Shown here: positions 33,050-42,088 of the stretch, piece by piece
How the letters are laid out: each line of letters begins with the position of its first letter
How positions within the stretch are numbered: position 1 is the stretch's first letter
DNA from: Muribaculaceae bacterium Isolate-104 (HZI)
Lineage (GTDB): Bacteria > Bacteroidota > Bacteroidia > Bacteroidales > Muribaculaceae
Reading direction: 5' to 3'
Assembly: GCA_003762715.1 (NCBI GenBank)
Contig: RIBJ01000039.1
Span: 22,048-86,047, forward strand
Length of the DNA: 64,000 bases
Made by a program: the position numbers and the translations under genes
Notes under the pieces: generated by a model
Database searches by the model: none
Seen by the model: only the letters and a program-made list of their open reading frames with translations
What the model was told of the DNA's origin: nothing

Positions 33050-34330
33050 TCAGTAAGCGAACATGGGATACGCCTCCATCATTTCGTTTACGCGTGCGCG
33101 CACAGAGGCTATAACGTCGGTGTTTTCGGGAGCAGAAAGCACTTCGTCAATCAAGTCCACAATCTTAGCCATTTCCGCTTCCTTGACACCGCGTGTGGTG
33201 ATAGCGGGAGTGCCGAAACGGATGCCGGATGTCTGGAAAGGCGAGCGGCTGTCAAAGGGCACCATGTTCTTGTTTGCGGTTATGTCTGCATCAACAAGCG
33301 CTTTTTCCGCCACTTTACCTGTGAGTTCGGGGAATTTGGTGCGGAGGTCAACGAGTATGCAGTGGTTGTCTGTGCCGCCGCTGACAATTTTGTAGCCTTT
33401 GTTCATAAGGGCTTCCGCCATTGCGCGGGCGTTTTTCTGCACCTGCTTCTGGTACTCCTTGTATTCGGGTTTGAGCGCTTCACCGAATGCAACAGCCTTT
33501 GCAGCGATGACATGCTCAAGCGGACCGCCCTGCACTCCGGGGAACACAGCGCTGTCGATAAGAGAGCTCATCATTCTCACCTCGCCTTTGTTGTTGGTTT
33601 TGCCGAAGGGGTTGGGGAAATCCTTGCCCATGAGAATGATACCGCCACGGGGACCGCGTAGGGTCTTGTGAGTGGTAGAGGTGACGATGTGCGCGTGCTT
33701 AATCGGGTTTTCAAGAAGACCGGCGGCTATGAGACCGGCGGGGTGAGCCATGTCAACCATAAATATCGCACCGATTTCGTCAGCGAGTTTTCTCATGCGG
33801 GCGTAATCCCATTCGCGTGAGTATGCGCTCGCTCCGCCGATTATCAGTCTGGGGCGCTCGCGACGAGCCACTTCCTCCATCTGTTCATAATCGACGAGTC
33901 CGGTTTCGGCGCTCACGTTGTACTCAAGCGCCTGGAACATCAGACCGCTGAAATTGACGGGGCTGCCGTGGCTGAGGTGACCTCCGTGACTGAGATTGAG
34001 TCCGAGGAATTTGTCACCGGGCTTAAGAACAGTCATGAACACCGCCATATTTGCCTGAGCGCCGGAGTGGGGCTGCACGTTAGCGTATTCGGCGCCGAAA
34101 AGCTGCTTAACACGGTCGATAGCAACCTGCTCCACCTGGTCCACCACACCACAGCCGCCGTAATAGCGGTGTCCGGGATAGCCTTCGGCATATTTGTTTG
34201 TCAGGCATGAGCCCATTGCCGCCATAACTTCGTCGCTGACAAAGTTTTCAGAGGCTATAAGTTCAATACCTTTTTTCTGACGCTGATGCTCGCGCTCGAT
34301 AAGATCAAAAATAACGGTGTCTTTTTTCAT
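33050..34330 (-). CDS. glyA: Serine hydroxymethyltransferase
   Basis: This 426-residue PLP enzyme interconverts serine and glycine and charges tetrahydrofolate with a one-carbon unit. Landmarks are [19 protein letters not shown] at the start, the [14 protein letters not shown] loop, and the PLP-lysine motif [30 protein letters not shown] lies toward the C-terminus. Length is normal. A TAATTTTG -7 box at 34370-34377 (minus strand) gives it its own promoter. Confidence 0.97.
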   Translation of the reverse strand: MKKDTVIFDLIEREHQRQKKGIELIASENFVSDEVMAAMGSCLTNKYAEGYPGHRYYGGCGVVDQVEQVAIDRVKQLFGAEYANVQPHSGAQANMAVFMTVLKPGDKFLGLNLSHGGHLSHGSPVNFSGLMFQALEYNVSAETGLVDYEQMEEVARRERPRLIIGGASAYSREWDYARMRKLADEIGAIFMVDMAHPAGLIAAGLLENPIKHAHIVTSTTHKTLRGPRGGIILMGKDFPNPFGKTNNKGEVRMMSSLIDSAVFPGVQGGPLEHVIAAKAVAFGEALKPEYKEYQKQVQKNARAMAEALMNKGYKIVSGGTDNHCILVDLRTKFPELTGKVAEKALVDADITANKNMVPFDSRSPFQTSGIRFGTPAITTRGVKEAEMAKIVDLIDEVLSAPENTDVIASVRARVNEMMEAYPMFAY

Positions 34331-34369
34331 TGCACTTCGTTGGGTAAAATGTTGATGTTTTTATGGGCG

Positions 34370-34377
34370 CAAAATTA
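34370..34377 (-). promoter_or_regulatory. -7 element of glyA
   Basis: Minus strand TAATTTTG, about 40 bp before the start codon. Confidence 0.6.
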
Positions 34378-34403
34378 ATGAAAAAAAGTGAGATTCAAGC
34401 CTC

Positions 34404-34976
34404 TCACTCCTTTTTCTTGACAGACCAGCCGAAGCGTCCGATTTCGGCTCCCAGTCCGTAATAGTGTCCGTGGCTGTAAGCGAGGAGCCCTGCCGCTCCG
34501 AGGTCAAACGCTCCGGTTTCGGGGTCAATTAGTTCTTTATCGGCAAGCACGTCAAGCACTTCGCCGATAATCATGTCGTGACTGCCGAGTTTCATTATTT
34601 CTCTGACGCGGCACTCTATGCTGAGGGGGGATTCCTTCACATAGGGGCATGCCACTTTGTGCCCGGGCTGCGGAGTGAGTTTGGTATGCTGCCATTTGTC
34701 ATAGTCGCGACCGCTGCGCACGCCGCACCAGTCAACCGCCTTTGCCATAGCCTCGGTAGTGAGGTTGACGGTAAACTCCATATTCTCCTTTATCATATTA
34801 TAGGAGTGGCGTTCGGGGCGCACGGAAATGTAGAGCATGGCGGGGTCGGTACACACCGTGCCTGTCCACGCCACGGTAATGAGGTTGGAGCTGTCGCGGT
34901 TGCCACAGCTCACCAGCACAGCGGGCACGGGATACGCCATAGTGCCGGGCTTCCAGATTTCGCGACCGTTCAGCAT
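34404..34976 (-). CDS. Flavin reductase-like FMN-binding protein
   Basis: This 190-residue cytoplasmic protein belongs to the flavin reductase-like split-barrel family. Family features are PVPAVLVSCGNRDSSNLITV near residue 20, PAMLYISVRPERHSY for flavin contact, and FTVNLTTEAMAKAVDWCGVR. Its start overlaps the pyrI stop by 7 bp, so it is probably the third gene of the pyrBI transcript. The connection to pyrimidine synthesis is not obvious; the electron donor and acceptor are unknown. Confidence 0.88.
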   Translation of the reverse strand: MLNGREIWKPGTMAYPVPAVLVSCGNRDSSNLITVAWTGTVCTDPAMLYISVRPERHSYNMIKENMEFTVNLTTEAMAKAVDWCGVRSGRDYDKWQHTKLTPQPGHKVACPYVKESPLSIECRVREIMKLGSHDMIIGEVLDVLADKELIDPETGAFDLGAAGLLAYSHGHYYGLGAEIGRFGWSVKKKE

Positions 34977-35431
34977 ATCTGCGCGTCCACACTTTTGACG
35001 GTTTTGCCACAGTAGTGGCAGCGAATGGTCACATCGTCGCGGTCAATGACGTCAAACCGCGTGCGCATAGGCTCGTTGTTGGTTATGCACTTGGGGTTGC
35101 CGCACCGCACCACACCGACAAGAGTGTCGGCAAGACGAACTTGCCTTTTCTCCACCACCTCGAAATCACGAATTATATTTATCTTGGCGCCGGGGGCAAT
35201 AATAGCTATGCGGTTGAGAGTTGCCTCGGGAAATGTAACATCGGCAATCTTCACAATACCTTTGGTGCCCATGCGGCGGCTCGGCAGGTTGTTGCCTATT
35301 GTCACATGAGTGTCCATGCCCTCTATGTCAAGCAGCTTGACAACCTTGAACAGGACGTTGCTCGGAATATGGTCAATCACGGTGCCGTTTCTCAGAGCGG
35401 CTACGGCGAGTTCTTTTTTATCGGTGTTCAT
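34970..35431 (-). CDS. pyrI: Aspartate carbamoyltransferase regulatory chain
   Basis: This 153-residue chain binds nucleotide effectors and holds catalytic trimers together. An N-terminal allosteric domain (NGTVIDHIPSNVLFKVVKLL) is followed by a zinc domain with four Cys, C-GNPKC (about 109-114) and CHYCGK (about 137-142). It follows pyrB by 3 bp. Its presence means the enzyme is of the allosteric E. coli type. Confidence 0.96.
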   Translation of the reverse strand: MNTDKKELAVAALRNGTVIDHIPSNVLFKVVKLLDIEGMDTHVTIGNNLPSRRMGTKGIVKIADVTFPEATLNRIAIIAPGAKINIIRDFEVVEKRQVRLADTLVGVVRCGNPKCITNNEPMRTRFDVIDRDDVTIRCHYCGKTVKSVDAQIC

Positions 35432-35434
35432 CGC

Positions 35435-36358
35435 TTAAAGTTTTTGAGGGTCAATGTCAAGAGCGCGGCAAATTATAGCCTGGCGCGCGAAGAGTCCGTT
35501 TCGCGCCTGCTCGAAATAGTATGCCTTGGGGTTGTCGTCCACATCCTGGCTGATTTCGTTTATTCTCGGCAGCGGATGCAGCACCTTGAGGTTGTCTTTG
35601 GCATCGGCGAGCATGGCGTTGTGAAGGGTATAGAGGTTTTTCACCTTTTCATACTCCATTATGTCGGTAAACCGCTCACGCTGCACTCTTGTCATGTACA
35701 GGATGTCGCTGCTGTTTATCACTTCGGGAGAAAAATCCTTGTGCTCGCTGTAGCGTATGCCGTTTCTGTCACAGAAGCGGCGGTACTCCGCCGGCATCTG
35801 CAGTTCGTCGCACGCCACAAAGTTGAATGTCGGGTTGAAATACCTCATCGCCATGAGCAGACTGTGCACCGTTCTGCCATACTTCAGGTCACCCACCATG
35901 GTTATGGTCAGGTCGTTGAGCCGACCTTGTGTCTTGCTTATGGAGTATAGGTCAAGCATGGTCTGCGAGGGGTGCTGGTTGGAACCGTCGCCGGCATTAA
36001 TCACCGGCACATCGGTCACTTCCGTTGCATAGCGGGCAGCGCCTTCGAGGTGGTGGCGCATCACGATAAGATCAGCATAATTGCTCACCATTTTTATGGT
36101 GTCTTTTAGAGTCTCGCCCTTGGCAGAGCTTGAGGTGCTGGCATCGCTGAAGCCTATCACCCGCCCGCCGAGACGGTTCACCGCGGTTTCAAAACTCAGG
36201 CGAGTGCGCGTGGAGGGTTCAAAAAACAGTGTTGCCACAACCTTGCCGTCAAGCACTTTAAGGTTAGGGTTTTCTTCAAAATAGCGTGCTCTCTCAATCA
36301 GGTCGAGAATCTCTTCACGGCTGATGTCGTCGATAGACACAAGGCTCTTGCTGTTCAT
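35435..36358 (-). CDS. pyrB: Aspartate carbamoyltransferase catalytic chain
   Basis: This 307-residue enzyme makes N-carbamoyl-aspartate, the committed step of pyrimidine synthesis. The carbamoyl-phosphate loop [15 protein letters not shown], the 80s loop with [11 protein letters not shown] and the downstream [12 protein letters not shown] and HPLPR-NEI blocks are all present. It heads the pyrB-pyrI-flavin reductase operon, with a promoter 28 bp upstream. Confidence 0.97.
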   Translation of the reverse strand: MNSKSLVSIDDISREEILDLIERARYFEENPNLKVLDGKVVATLFFEPSTRTRLSFETAVNRLGGRVIGFSDASTSSSAKGETLKDTIKMVSNYADLIVMRHHLEGAARYATEVTDVPVINAGDGSNQHPSQTMLDLYSISKTQGRLNDLTITMVGDLKYGRTVHSLLMAMRYFNPTFNFVACDELQMPAEYRRFCDRNGIRYSEHKDFSPEVINSSDILYMTRVQRERFTDIMEYEKVKNLYTLHNAMLADAKDNLKVLHPLPRINEISQDVDDNPKAYYFEQARNGLFARQAIICRALDIDPQKL

Positions 36359-36385
36359 AGCGCGGATGGTATTTGGTTACATCTG

Positions 36386-36393
36386 CAAAGGTA
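36386..36393 (-). promoter_or_regulatory. Promoter of the pyrBI operon
   Basis: Minus strand TACCTTTG, with TTGC about 22 bp upstream as the -33 element. The leader is only about 20 nt, too short for a pyrBI-type attenuator. Confidence 0.65.
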
Positions 36394-36592
36394 ATACATC
36401 AAAAAAGCGGAAGCAAGAAATATAAAAAATTTTTATCACGCCCACCAAACCGCACCTTATATAATAATATATGAGTCTTGGGGACTTCCCTACCCCAATA
36501 AAAGCGACAAAGACGAATCTCACGATCCGTCCTTGCCTAATTATTTTTTTAGTATGTAAAAATATTACCGGGTTAACGGTAATGCGTTCAAA

Positions 36593-38107
36593 TCATTTCT
36601 GTGGACGTGTTGCCTCCCAGTTAGGAGTCTGCTCCACACCGAAGCCTGCATTGATTTCATCTGCAGGAATCGGGAAGACAACGCCGGAAACATTAACGTT
36701 ATTAAGCTCATACTTGATGTTCGGAGCGTCATAAGCGTATAGATTTGTGGTCTCGTTCCAACGACGAAGATCCCAAAGACGATGTCCTTCCTGGAACAAT
36801 TCGCGAGCGCGTTCATCCTTCAGGAATGCAAACAGAGAAGCTGCATCAGCGGGCAGGTCGTTGACAGAAGTGATATCCTTGTTGCGCTTTGCCACAACGA
36901 GCAGTTCATTTTTGGCATCATTAAGATTGCCGAGTTTTATGTCGGCTTCAGCCTGAATGAGGAACATTTCGGGAGCGTTAATCAGATAGTTAGTCTGAAC
37001 AGCAGGGTTACCGCCTGTAACAGCGTTGAAAGAGCCTGTGCCGAATTTGCCGCCGCCATACCAAGGTATAGCATCACCATACTCGACATACTGGGTTCCT
37101 TGCTGATTAGTCCAATACATGATTGACTTACGCACGTCACCATCTTCATAAAGCGATACGAGGTAAGGGCTCGGACCATAGCAGTATGAGGTGTAGAGTG
37201 TGCCACAAGAGTTTGCGCTCCAGTTTGTGCTGCTGTCAAGAGCAAGGAAAAATATGCTCTCGCCATTAGACCAAAGACCAGAATAAAGAGCTGCGTAGTC
37301 AGCATCAGTGTAGGCAAGTGAGTTTATTCCACTGAGGGTAAGAGCTTTGTCTGCCGCCTCTTTGGCACCTGTCCAATCCTCAAGATAGAGTTTCACACGA
37401 GCCATAAGACCGTAAACCGCGGCAGGGCTGAACACCTGACCGGATGTACGGCTTACACCGGCTTGCTGATATGCCTGAATCGAATTGTTCAAGTCAGAAA
37501 GAATCTGTGTGTAGCAATCGCCTACAGAAGAGCGAGAAACTTCAGCAAAAGCCTCTACCGGCTCGTTCACAACAACCACACCGGGTTCTGAAGAGAAGTC
37601 CTGTCCGTCAACTTTTACCTGATGACCGAATACATTTGTAAGAACGCTCATTGCATAAGCTCTCAGGGCATATGCTTCGGCTTTGTAAAGCTGAAGATCA
37701 ACTGCATCTTCTGAATTTGCGTCAGGCAGTAGCTCGTCGCATGCCTTGATTATACGGGCAGAGTTGTCTACAACCTTGTAACCATATACCCATACATACT
37801 GAAATCCATAATAAGTGTCAAGATATGTGTACTCATAAATAGCGTTCTGATGATTATTGTCGCCATTCCAGTACATTATGTCCGAACCAAGATCGCCAAA
37901 TGTTGTAGCATAGTTGCCGGCAAAATAATATTGACACAGACGGTAATATGTACCATTCAGTGCATAGCCAATACTACCCGGTGTTGCCAGACCACTTTCC
38001 AAATCGACCGCATCATAGATGTCAGTCTCGAGAAACTTGTCACCGCAGCCTGTTGCTCCGAAAGCGAGCATCAAACCGGCAAGAGACTTGATAAATATAT
38101 TTTTCAT
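36593..38107 (-). CDS. SusD-like surface glycan-binding lipoprotein
   Basis: I start at MKNIFIKSLAGLMLAFGATG (38107), which places the lipobox ATGC correctly; a longer frame to 38140 would not. The 504-residue protein is a SusD/RagB family member: acidic after the Cys (GDKFLETD), with TPR-like helices (LQLYKAEAYALRAYAMSVLT) and the C-terminal block DERARELFQEGHRLWDLRRW. It lids the paired SusC transporter and binds the ligand at the cell surface. It lies 36 bp after susC. No glycosidase or regulator gene is adjacent, so the substrate cannot be inferred. Confidence 0.93.
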   Translation of the reverse strand: MKNIFIKSLAGLMLAFGATGCGDKFLETDIYDAVDLESGLATPGSIGYALNGTYYRLCQYYFAGNYATTFGDLGSDIMYWNGDNNHQNAIYEYTYLDTYYGFQYVWVYGYKVVDNSARIIKACDELLPDANSEDAVDLQLYKAEAYALRAYAMSVLTNVFGHQVKVDGQDFSSEPGVVVVNEPVEAFAEVSRSSVGDCYTQILSDLNNSIQAYQQAGVSRTSGQVFSPAAVYGLMARVKLYLEDWTGAKEAADKALTLSGINSLAYTDADYAALYSGLWSNGESIFFLALDSSTNWSANSCGTLYTSYCYGPSPYLVSLYEDGDVRKSIMYWTNQQGTQYVEYGDAIPWYGGGKFGTGSFNAVTGGNPAVQTNYLINAPEMFLIQAEADIKLGNLNDAKNELLVVAKRNKDITSVNDLPADAASLFAFLKDERARELFQEGHRLWDLRRWNETTNLYAYDAPNIKYELNNVNVSGVVFPIPADEINAGFGVEQTPNWEATRPQK

Positions 38108-38143
38108 TTTGTTATTATCCGTTTTTATTGTGAGTTTCAACTA

Positions 38144-41140
38144 TTAGAATGTAACCTGAACACCACCGGTAAATGTGAATGTTGCGGGATACTGCCATGC
38201 GATTTCACCGCTTGAGTATGTTTCGGGGTTGTAGCCCACAAAGTCAGAAGCAGTCCATGTGTGTACGTTGTCAAATGTGGTGTAGAAACGAACTTTCTGC
38301 ATGAATGCCTTGCGTGTTACCTTAGCAGGAAGAGTATATCCGAAAGTGATGTTGCTCAGGCGCAGGTAGCTGCCGTTCATCAGCCAGCGGGTAGATGTAC
38401 CCATAGTCGAATATGGGTCTCCTTGAATGTACTGCGGATATTTTGCATTTGGATTCTCAGGTGTCCATGAGTTGTCAGCTACAATTTGCAGAGGCGTTCT
38501 CTGACTCATGCCCCAGCCTGTGAATGAGTGACCGGTATCCATTACCTTGTTGCCGAGACGATAGTTGAACTGCATTGCGAGGTCAAAGCCGTAAGCGTTG
38601 GCATTGACTCCGAACGCGCCGAATACCTTGGGTTCCGCACTGCCGACATAGCGTTTGGCTGCAGATGCTAAATTTTCAGTCAGCTCGTCACCCTCCTCGT
38701 TAAGATAGTACTGAGCCTTACCGTTTTCGGGATTAACTCCCGCGTACTCGGGCATATAGAACTGACGATAAGGGCGTCCCTCCTCAATAATAGAGTATGT
38801 ACCTTCGATTGAACCGTCAGCGAGCTTTATAACCTTGTTTTTGTTCCATGTGATGTTTGCAAACACATTTACTATCACATCGTTGTTTGAGTAAACCGCG
38901 CTGTTTGCACCGAACTCTATACCGGTGTTGCGCATTTTGCCGATGTTTTTGTATGTTGATGACAAACCCGTTGTGTAGGAAAGGGGCACTTTGTAGAGAG
39001 CGTCATCGGTATCGTCGTTGTAGAAGTCGAAAGTGAATGTGGCGCGGTTGAAAATTGTAAAGTCAAAGCCTACATCAAATTTCTTTGATGTCTCCCATGT
39101 AAGTTCGGGGTTTGCAATCTGCGAGGGCACTATACCGGGAGAACCTGCATAGTTGAAGCCTGTGGCATAGAAACCACGCGCTGCATAAACCGAGGGCAAG
39201 CTTTGGTTACCTACAGTACCGTAGCTTACGCGGAGGGCTGCGTTGGTAATCGCGGTATTGCCTTTGAGGAATGCTTCTTCGCTGATGCGCCACTTGCCAC
39301 CGACGCTCCAGAAGTTACCCCAACGGTGCTTTGAGCCGAATACAGAGCTGCCGTCGCGACGATAGGAAGCAGACAGGTAGTAGCGGCTTGCATAGCTGTA
39401 GTGGAAGTCGCCGAAATATGAAGCTAGGCGGCTTTCATTTTTATAATACTGGCTGTCATTCCATGCGCCTGCGGTAGCAAGGTCGCGCATTCCCTGATCT
39501 GCAAACGGGAAATCATAACCACAATAATATTCATACCAGTAGTTGCGGCGCTGCATTTCCTGTCCGAGGAGCAAATCGATTGTGTGGTCGCCGAAAGTCT
39601 TGTTCCAACCTATGGTGTTGGTCCATGTAAGTGTGGTAGTACGGGAGTTATACTGCTGACCGAGACCGTTGTAATTCATGCCCTGAGGATTGTATATAGC
39701 ACTCCAGTAGTTGTACTGGCGCTGATCCATCATGTTCACGCCGAAGTTGGTCTTAGCCCAGATGCCGTAGCCGAAATCGACACGCAGCCAGGGGTTGGCA
39801 ACAAGAGTCTGGTTATTTACCTTGTTGAGGTCGCCGAGATCGGGATCCATAACCGCGAGAGGGTTGTAGCTGATGGGATTATAAATACGATCCGCACCGG
39901 TTCCTACATAAGGAGCGTCCATAGGAGTCATTGCCGATACAGCAGCGGTAAGAGGAGAGCTCATTGTTCCGTTGGTAGATGCAGAAAAACTCTGGTTGTC
40001 AGAGTAGCTATATGAAGAGTTGATGCCGACACTGAGGAACTTGTACTTGGTGTCAAGGTTGATACGACCTGAATAGCGTTTGTTGTTTGAACCGATAACA
40101 AGACCGTCAGCATCGTTGTAGCCGAGGCTTACAAAATAATTTGTAGTACCGACAGTACCGTTAAAAGCAAGGTTATAGTCAGCATAATAGCCTTTGCGGG
40201 TTATCACATCAATCCAGTCGGTATTTGTAACGCCGTCCCAGTCAAAGTAATTCACATAATATTCACGTCCAGCCTCAACACTTGGAACCATACCTCTGTT
40301 ATAACGTCCGAGTGCAAACAGATCTATTGTAGTGGCAGCGTCGGCATACTTCATATTGTTGTTTGCCATAGAGGTGAAGCCCTGACGGGTTTCGAAAGTG
40401 ACGTTGAGCTTGCTCTGACCTCCTTTTTTGGTGGTGATGACAATAACGCCGTTTGCAGCGCGGCTACCGTAGATAGCAGTGGCTGCAGCGTCCTTGAGCA
40501 CTGTAACGCTCTCAATATCGGCAGGGTTGTAAGCCGACATCGGGTCAAAATAGTTGTTGTTGCTGCTCATGTCATCATAATCGGAGTTTACAGGCACGCC
40601 GTCAATAACGTACAGCGGCTGAGAAGAGCTGCTGAGCGAACCCATACCACGCACGTACACACTGCCCCACTGACCGGGCGCGCTGGTTGAGTTGTTGTAC
40701 TGGAAGCCTGTAACCTGACCTTCGAGCGACTTAACGAAGTTTACATCGCTCTTGCGGTCTACCACCTCGCCGTTTACAATAGAAGCCGCGCCGGTAAAGG
40801 CAGCCTTGCGGGTTGCGCCGTAGCCGGTAACGACAACTTCGTCAAGCACGTTTTCGCTCTCTTCCATGAGGATGCGCATGTTTGACTTGACGTCGACAGT
40901 GACGGGGTACATTCCGATGAAAGACACCTCAATGCGCTTTACGGTGCTCGGAATTGTGAGAGTGAACTCACCGTTGGCATCAGTCATAGTACCGATGGCG
41001 GTGCCCTGAGCCTTGACAGTGGCGCCGATTACCGGCTCTTCGTCGCTCGCCTGAAGCACCACTCCCCTGACATTCAATGTCTGGGCGGACGCTGTGAGCG
41101 CTACTACCACAGTCACAAGTAGTAAAAGAAACTTTTTCAT
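38144..41140 (-). CDS. SusC/RagA-family TonB-dependent transporter
   Basis: This 998-residue outer-membrane transporter has a signal peptide (1-19), a carboxypeptidase-regulatory-like domain (about 22-105), a plug (about 115-235, with the SusC hallmark PLYVIDGVPVNSDYDD and AAATAIYGSRAANGVIVITT) and a large barrel ending GGVQVTF. It pairs with the SusD-like lipoprotein just downstream to import an oligosaccharide or peptide. Its promoter region has a run of nine C/G and a -7 box at 41221-41228. Confidence 0.95.
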   Translation of the reverse strand: MKKFLLLLVTVVVALTASAQTLNVRGVVLQASDEEPVIGATVKAQGTAIGTMTDANGEFTLTIPSTVKRIEVSFIGMYPVTVDVKSNMRILMEESENVLDEVVVTGYGATRKAAFTGAASIVNGEVVDRKSDVNFVKSLEGQVTGFQYNNSTSAPGQWGSVYVRGMGSLSSSSQPLYVIDGVPVNSDYDDMSSNNNYFDPMSAYNPADIESVTVLKDAAATAIYGSRAANGVIVITTKKGGQSKLNVTFETRQGFTSMANNNMKYADAATTIDLFALGRYNRGMVPSVEAGREYYVNYFDWDGVTNTDWIDVITRKGYYADYNLAFNGTVGTTNYFVSLGYNDADGLVIGSNNKRYSGRINLDTKYKFLSVGINSSYSYSDNQSFSASTNGTMSSPLTAAVSAMTPMDAPYVGTGADRIYNPISYNPLAVMDPDLGDLNKVNNQTLVANPWLRVDFGYGIWAKTNFGVNMMDQRQYNYWSAIYNPQGMNYNGLGQQYNSRTTTLTWTNTIGWNKTFGDHTIDLLLGQEMQRRNYWYEYYCGYDFPFADQGMRDLATAGAWNDSQYYKNESRLASYFGDFHYSYASRYYLSASYRRDGSSVFGSKHRWGNFWSVGGKWRISEEAFLKGNTAITNAALRVSYGTVGNQSLPSVYAARGFYATGFNYAGSPGIVPSQIANPELTWETSKKFDVGFDFTIFNRATFTFDFYNDDTDDALYKVPLSYTTGLSSTYKNIGKMRNTGIEFGANSAVYSNNDVIVNVFANITWNKNKVIKLADGSIEGTYSIIEEGRPYRQFYMPEYAGVNPENGKAQYYLNEEGDELTENLASAAKRYVGSAEPKVFGAFGVNANAYGFDLAMQFNYRLGNKVMDTGHSFTGWGMSQRTPLQIVADNSWTPENPNAKYPQYIQGDPYSTMGTSTRWLMNGSYLRLSNITFGYTLPAKVTRKAFMQKVRFYTTFDNVHTWTASDFVGYNPETYSSGEIAWQYPATFTFTGGVQVTF

Positions 41141-41220
41141 ACTTAAGAAAATGTGTAAAATTAAATATGTGTAATGTGCGGAAATACTGTACCGGTGTGT
41201 GACGGCTGATAAATCCGATT

Positions 41221-41228
41221 CAAAGGTA
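41221..41228 (-). promoter_or_regulatory. -7 element of the susCD operon
   Basis: Minus strand TACCTTTG; the expected start near 41215 gives a leader of about 75 nt. A run of nine G (minus strand) at 41257-41265 sits just upstream of the -33 region. Confidence 0.6.
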
Positions 41229-41308
41229 TGAAATGTATTTTAAAACTTATTAACTACCCCCCCCCATTTTAATGAATTTTATCTTCTACAAAGACGAATG
41301 CAAATTAT

Positions 41309-41331
41309 TGTAAACGAAAATTTCGTTTACA
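41309..41331. repeat. Perfect inverted repeat between susC and the MurU-like gene
   Basis: Eleven-base arms TGTAAACGAAA and TTTCGTTTACA are separated by one base. It lies 23 bp past the stop of the MurU-like gene and about 90 bp before the susC promoter. It lacks a T-run, so an operator for a dimeric regulator (LacI-like half-site TGTAAACG) is as likely as a terminator. Confidence 0.5.
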
Positions 41332-41353
41332 CCTTATATATAATATAGTCCAA

Positions 41354-42088
41354 TCAGAACGCAGCCCTCGCAGCAGCGAGGGTGTCGGGCTTGCCGATGT
41401 CAAACCAGCGGTGAGCTATCGCAGGCACAAATGCCCTGATGTCAAGAGCTTCGCAATTTTCGGCATAAAAAGGGGTAGTAGAGAACACCCGCCCCACAGC
41501 CGACGCATGGCGCTCCAGCAGAGGGAATACGGCGGGACTGACCACTGATACCCCTCCGAACGCAAGCGGCGAAAGACCGGCAACATCAAGACCGGCGGGT
41601 ATGGAGGCGGAGCCGTCTGCCCTACTCCAGCCACGGAGACGCAAAGTGCTGTCAAACATAAAATGGCGCGATGTGGGTCTGTGCTGAGACAGCAGGGTTA
41701 CATCGGCACCGCTGTGACGGTGGGCGGCAACAATGTCGCCAATCGGCATGTCGGTCATAATGTCGGCATTGTGCACAATAAAAGGCTCGCCCCCGTCAAG
41801 CCAACTGCGCGCGGCGAGAATGCCGCCGCCGGTATCAAGCAGGCACTCACTCTCGTCACTTATATGAATATCCATGCCGAAACAGGAGCGCGATTCAAGA
41901 AAGGCGCGTATCTGCTCCGGAAAATGGTGAACATTTACCACTGCCTCACACACCCCGGCTGATTTGAGGCTGAGAATCACATGCTCAAGAACGGGCACCC
42001 CTGCCACCTCGACAAGCGCTTTGGGCATAGAGTCGGTGAGAGGGCGCAGACGGGTGCCGATGCCGGCTGCAAATACCATTGCTTTCAT
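41354..42088 (-). CDS. Sugar-1-phosphate nucleotidyltransferase, MurU-like
   Basis: This 244-residue cytoplasmic enzyme has the nucleotidyltransferase signature AAGIGTRLRPLTDSMPKALV at 7-26, the sugar-loop ECLLDTGGGIL and the metal-binding HNAD. Length and order fit MurU, which makes UDP-MurNAc from MurNAc-1-phosphate. The neighbour overlapping by 4 bp is an AmgK-like kinase, and the AmgK-MurU pair forms the anabolic recycling route for MurNAc described in Pseudomonas and found in some Bacteroidetes. Other sugar-1-phosphate substrates are possible on sequence alone. Confidence 0.82.
   Translation of the reverse strand: MKAMVFAAGIGTRLRPLTDSMPKALVEVAGVPVLEHVILSLKSAGVCEAVVNVHHFPEQIRAFLESRSCFGMDIHISDESECLLDTGGGILAARSWLDGGEPFIVHNADIMTDMPIGDIVAAHRHSGADVTLLSQHRPTSRHFMFDSTLRLRGWSRADGSASIPAGLDVAGLSPLAFGGVSVVSPAVFPLLERHASAVGRVFSTTPFYAENCEALDIRAFVPAIAHRWFDIGKPDTLAAARAAF

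Noticed and set aside
35015..35950. A 311-residue plus-strand frame
   Set aside because: Antisense to pyrI and pyrB, both unmistakable.
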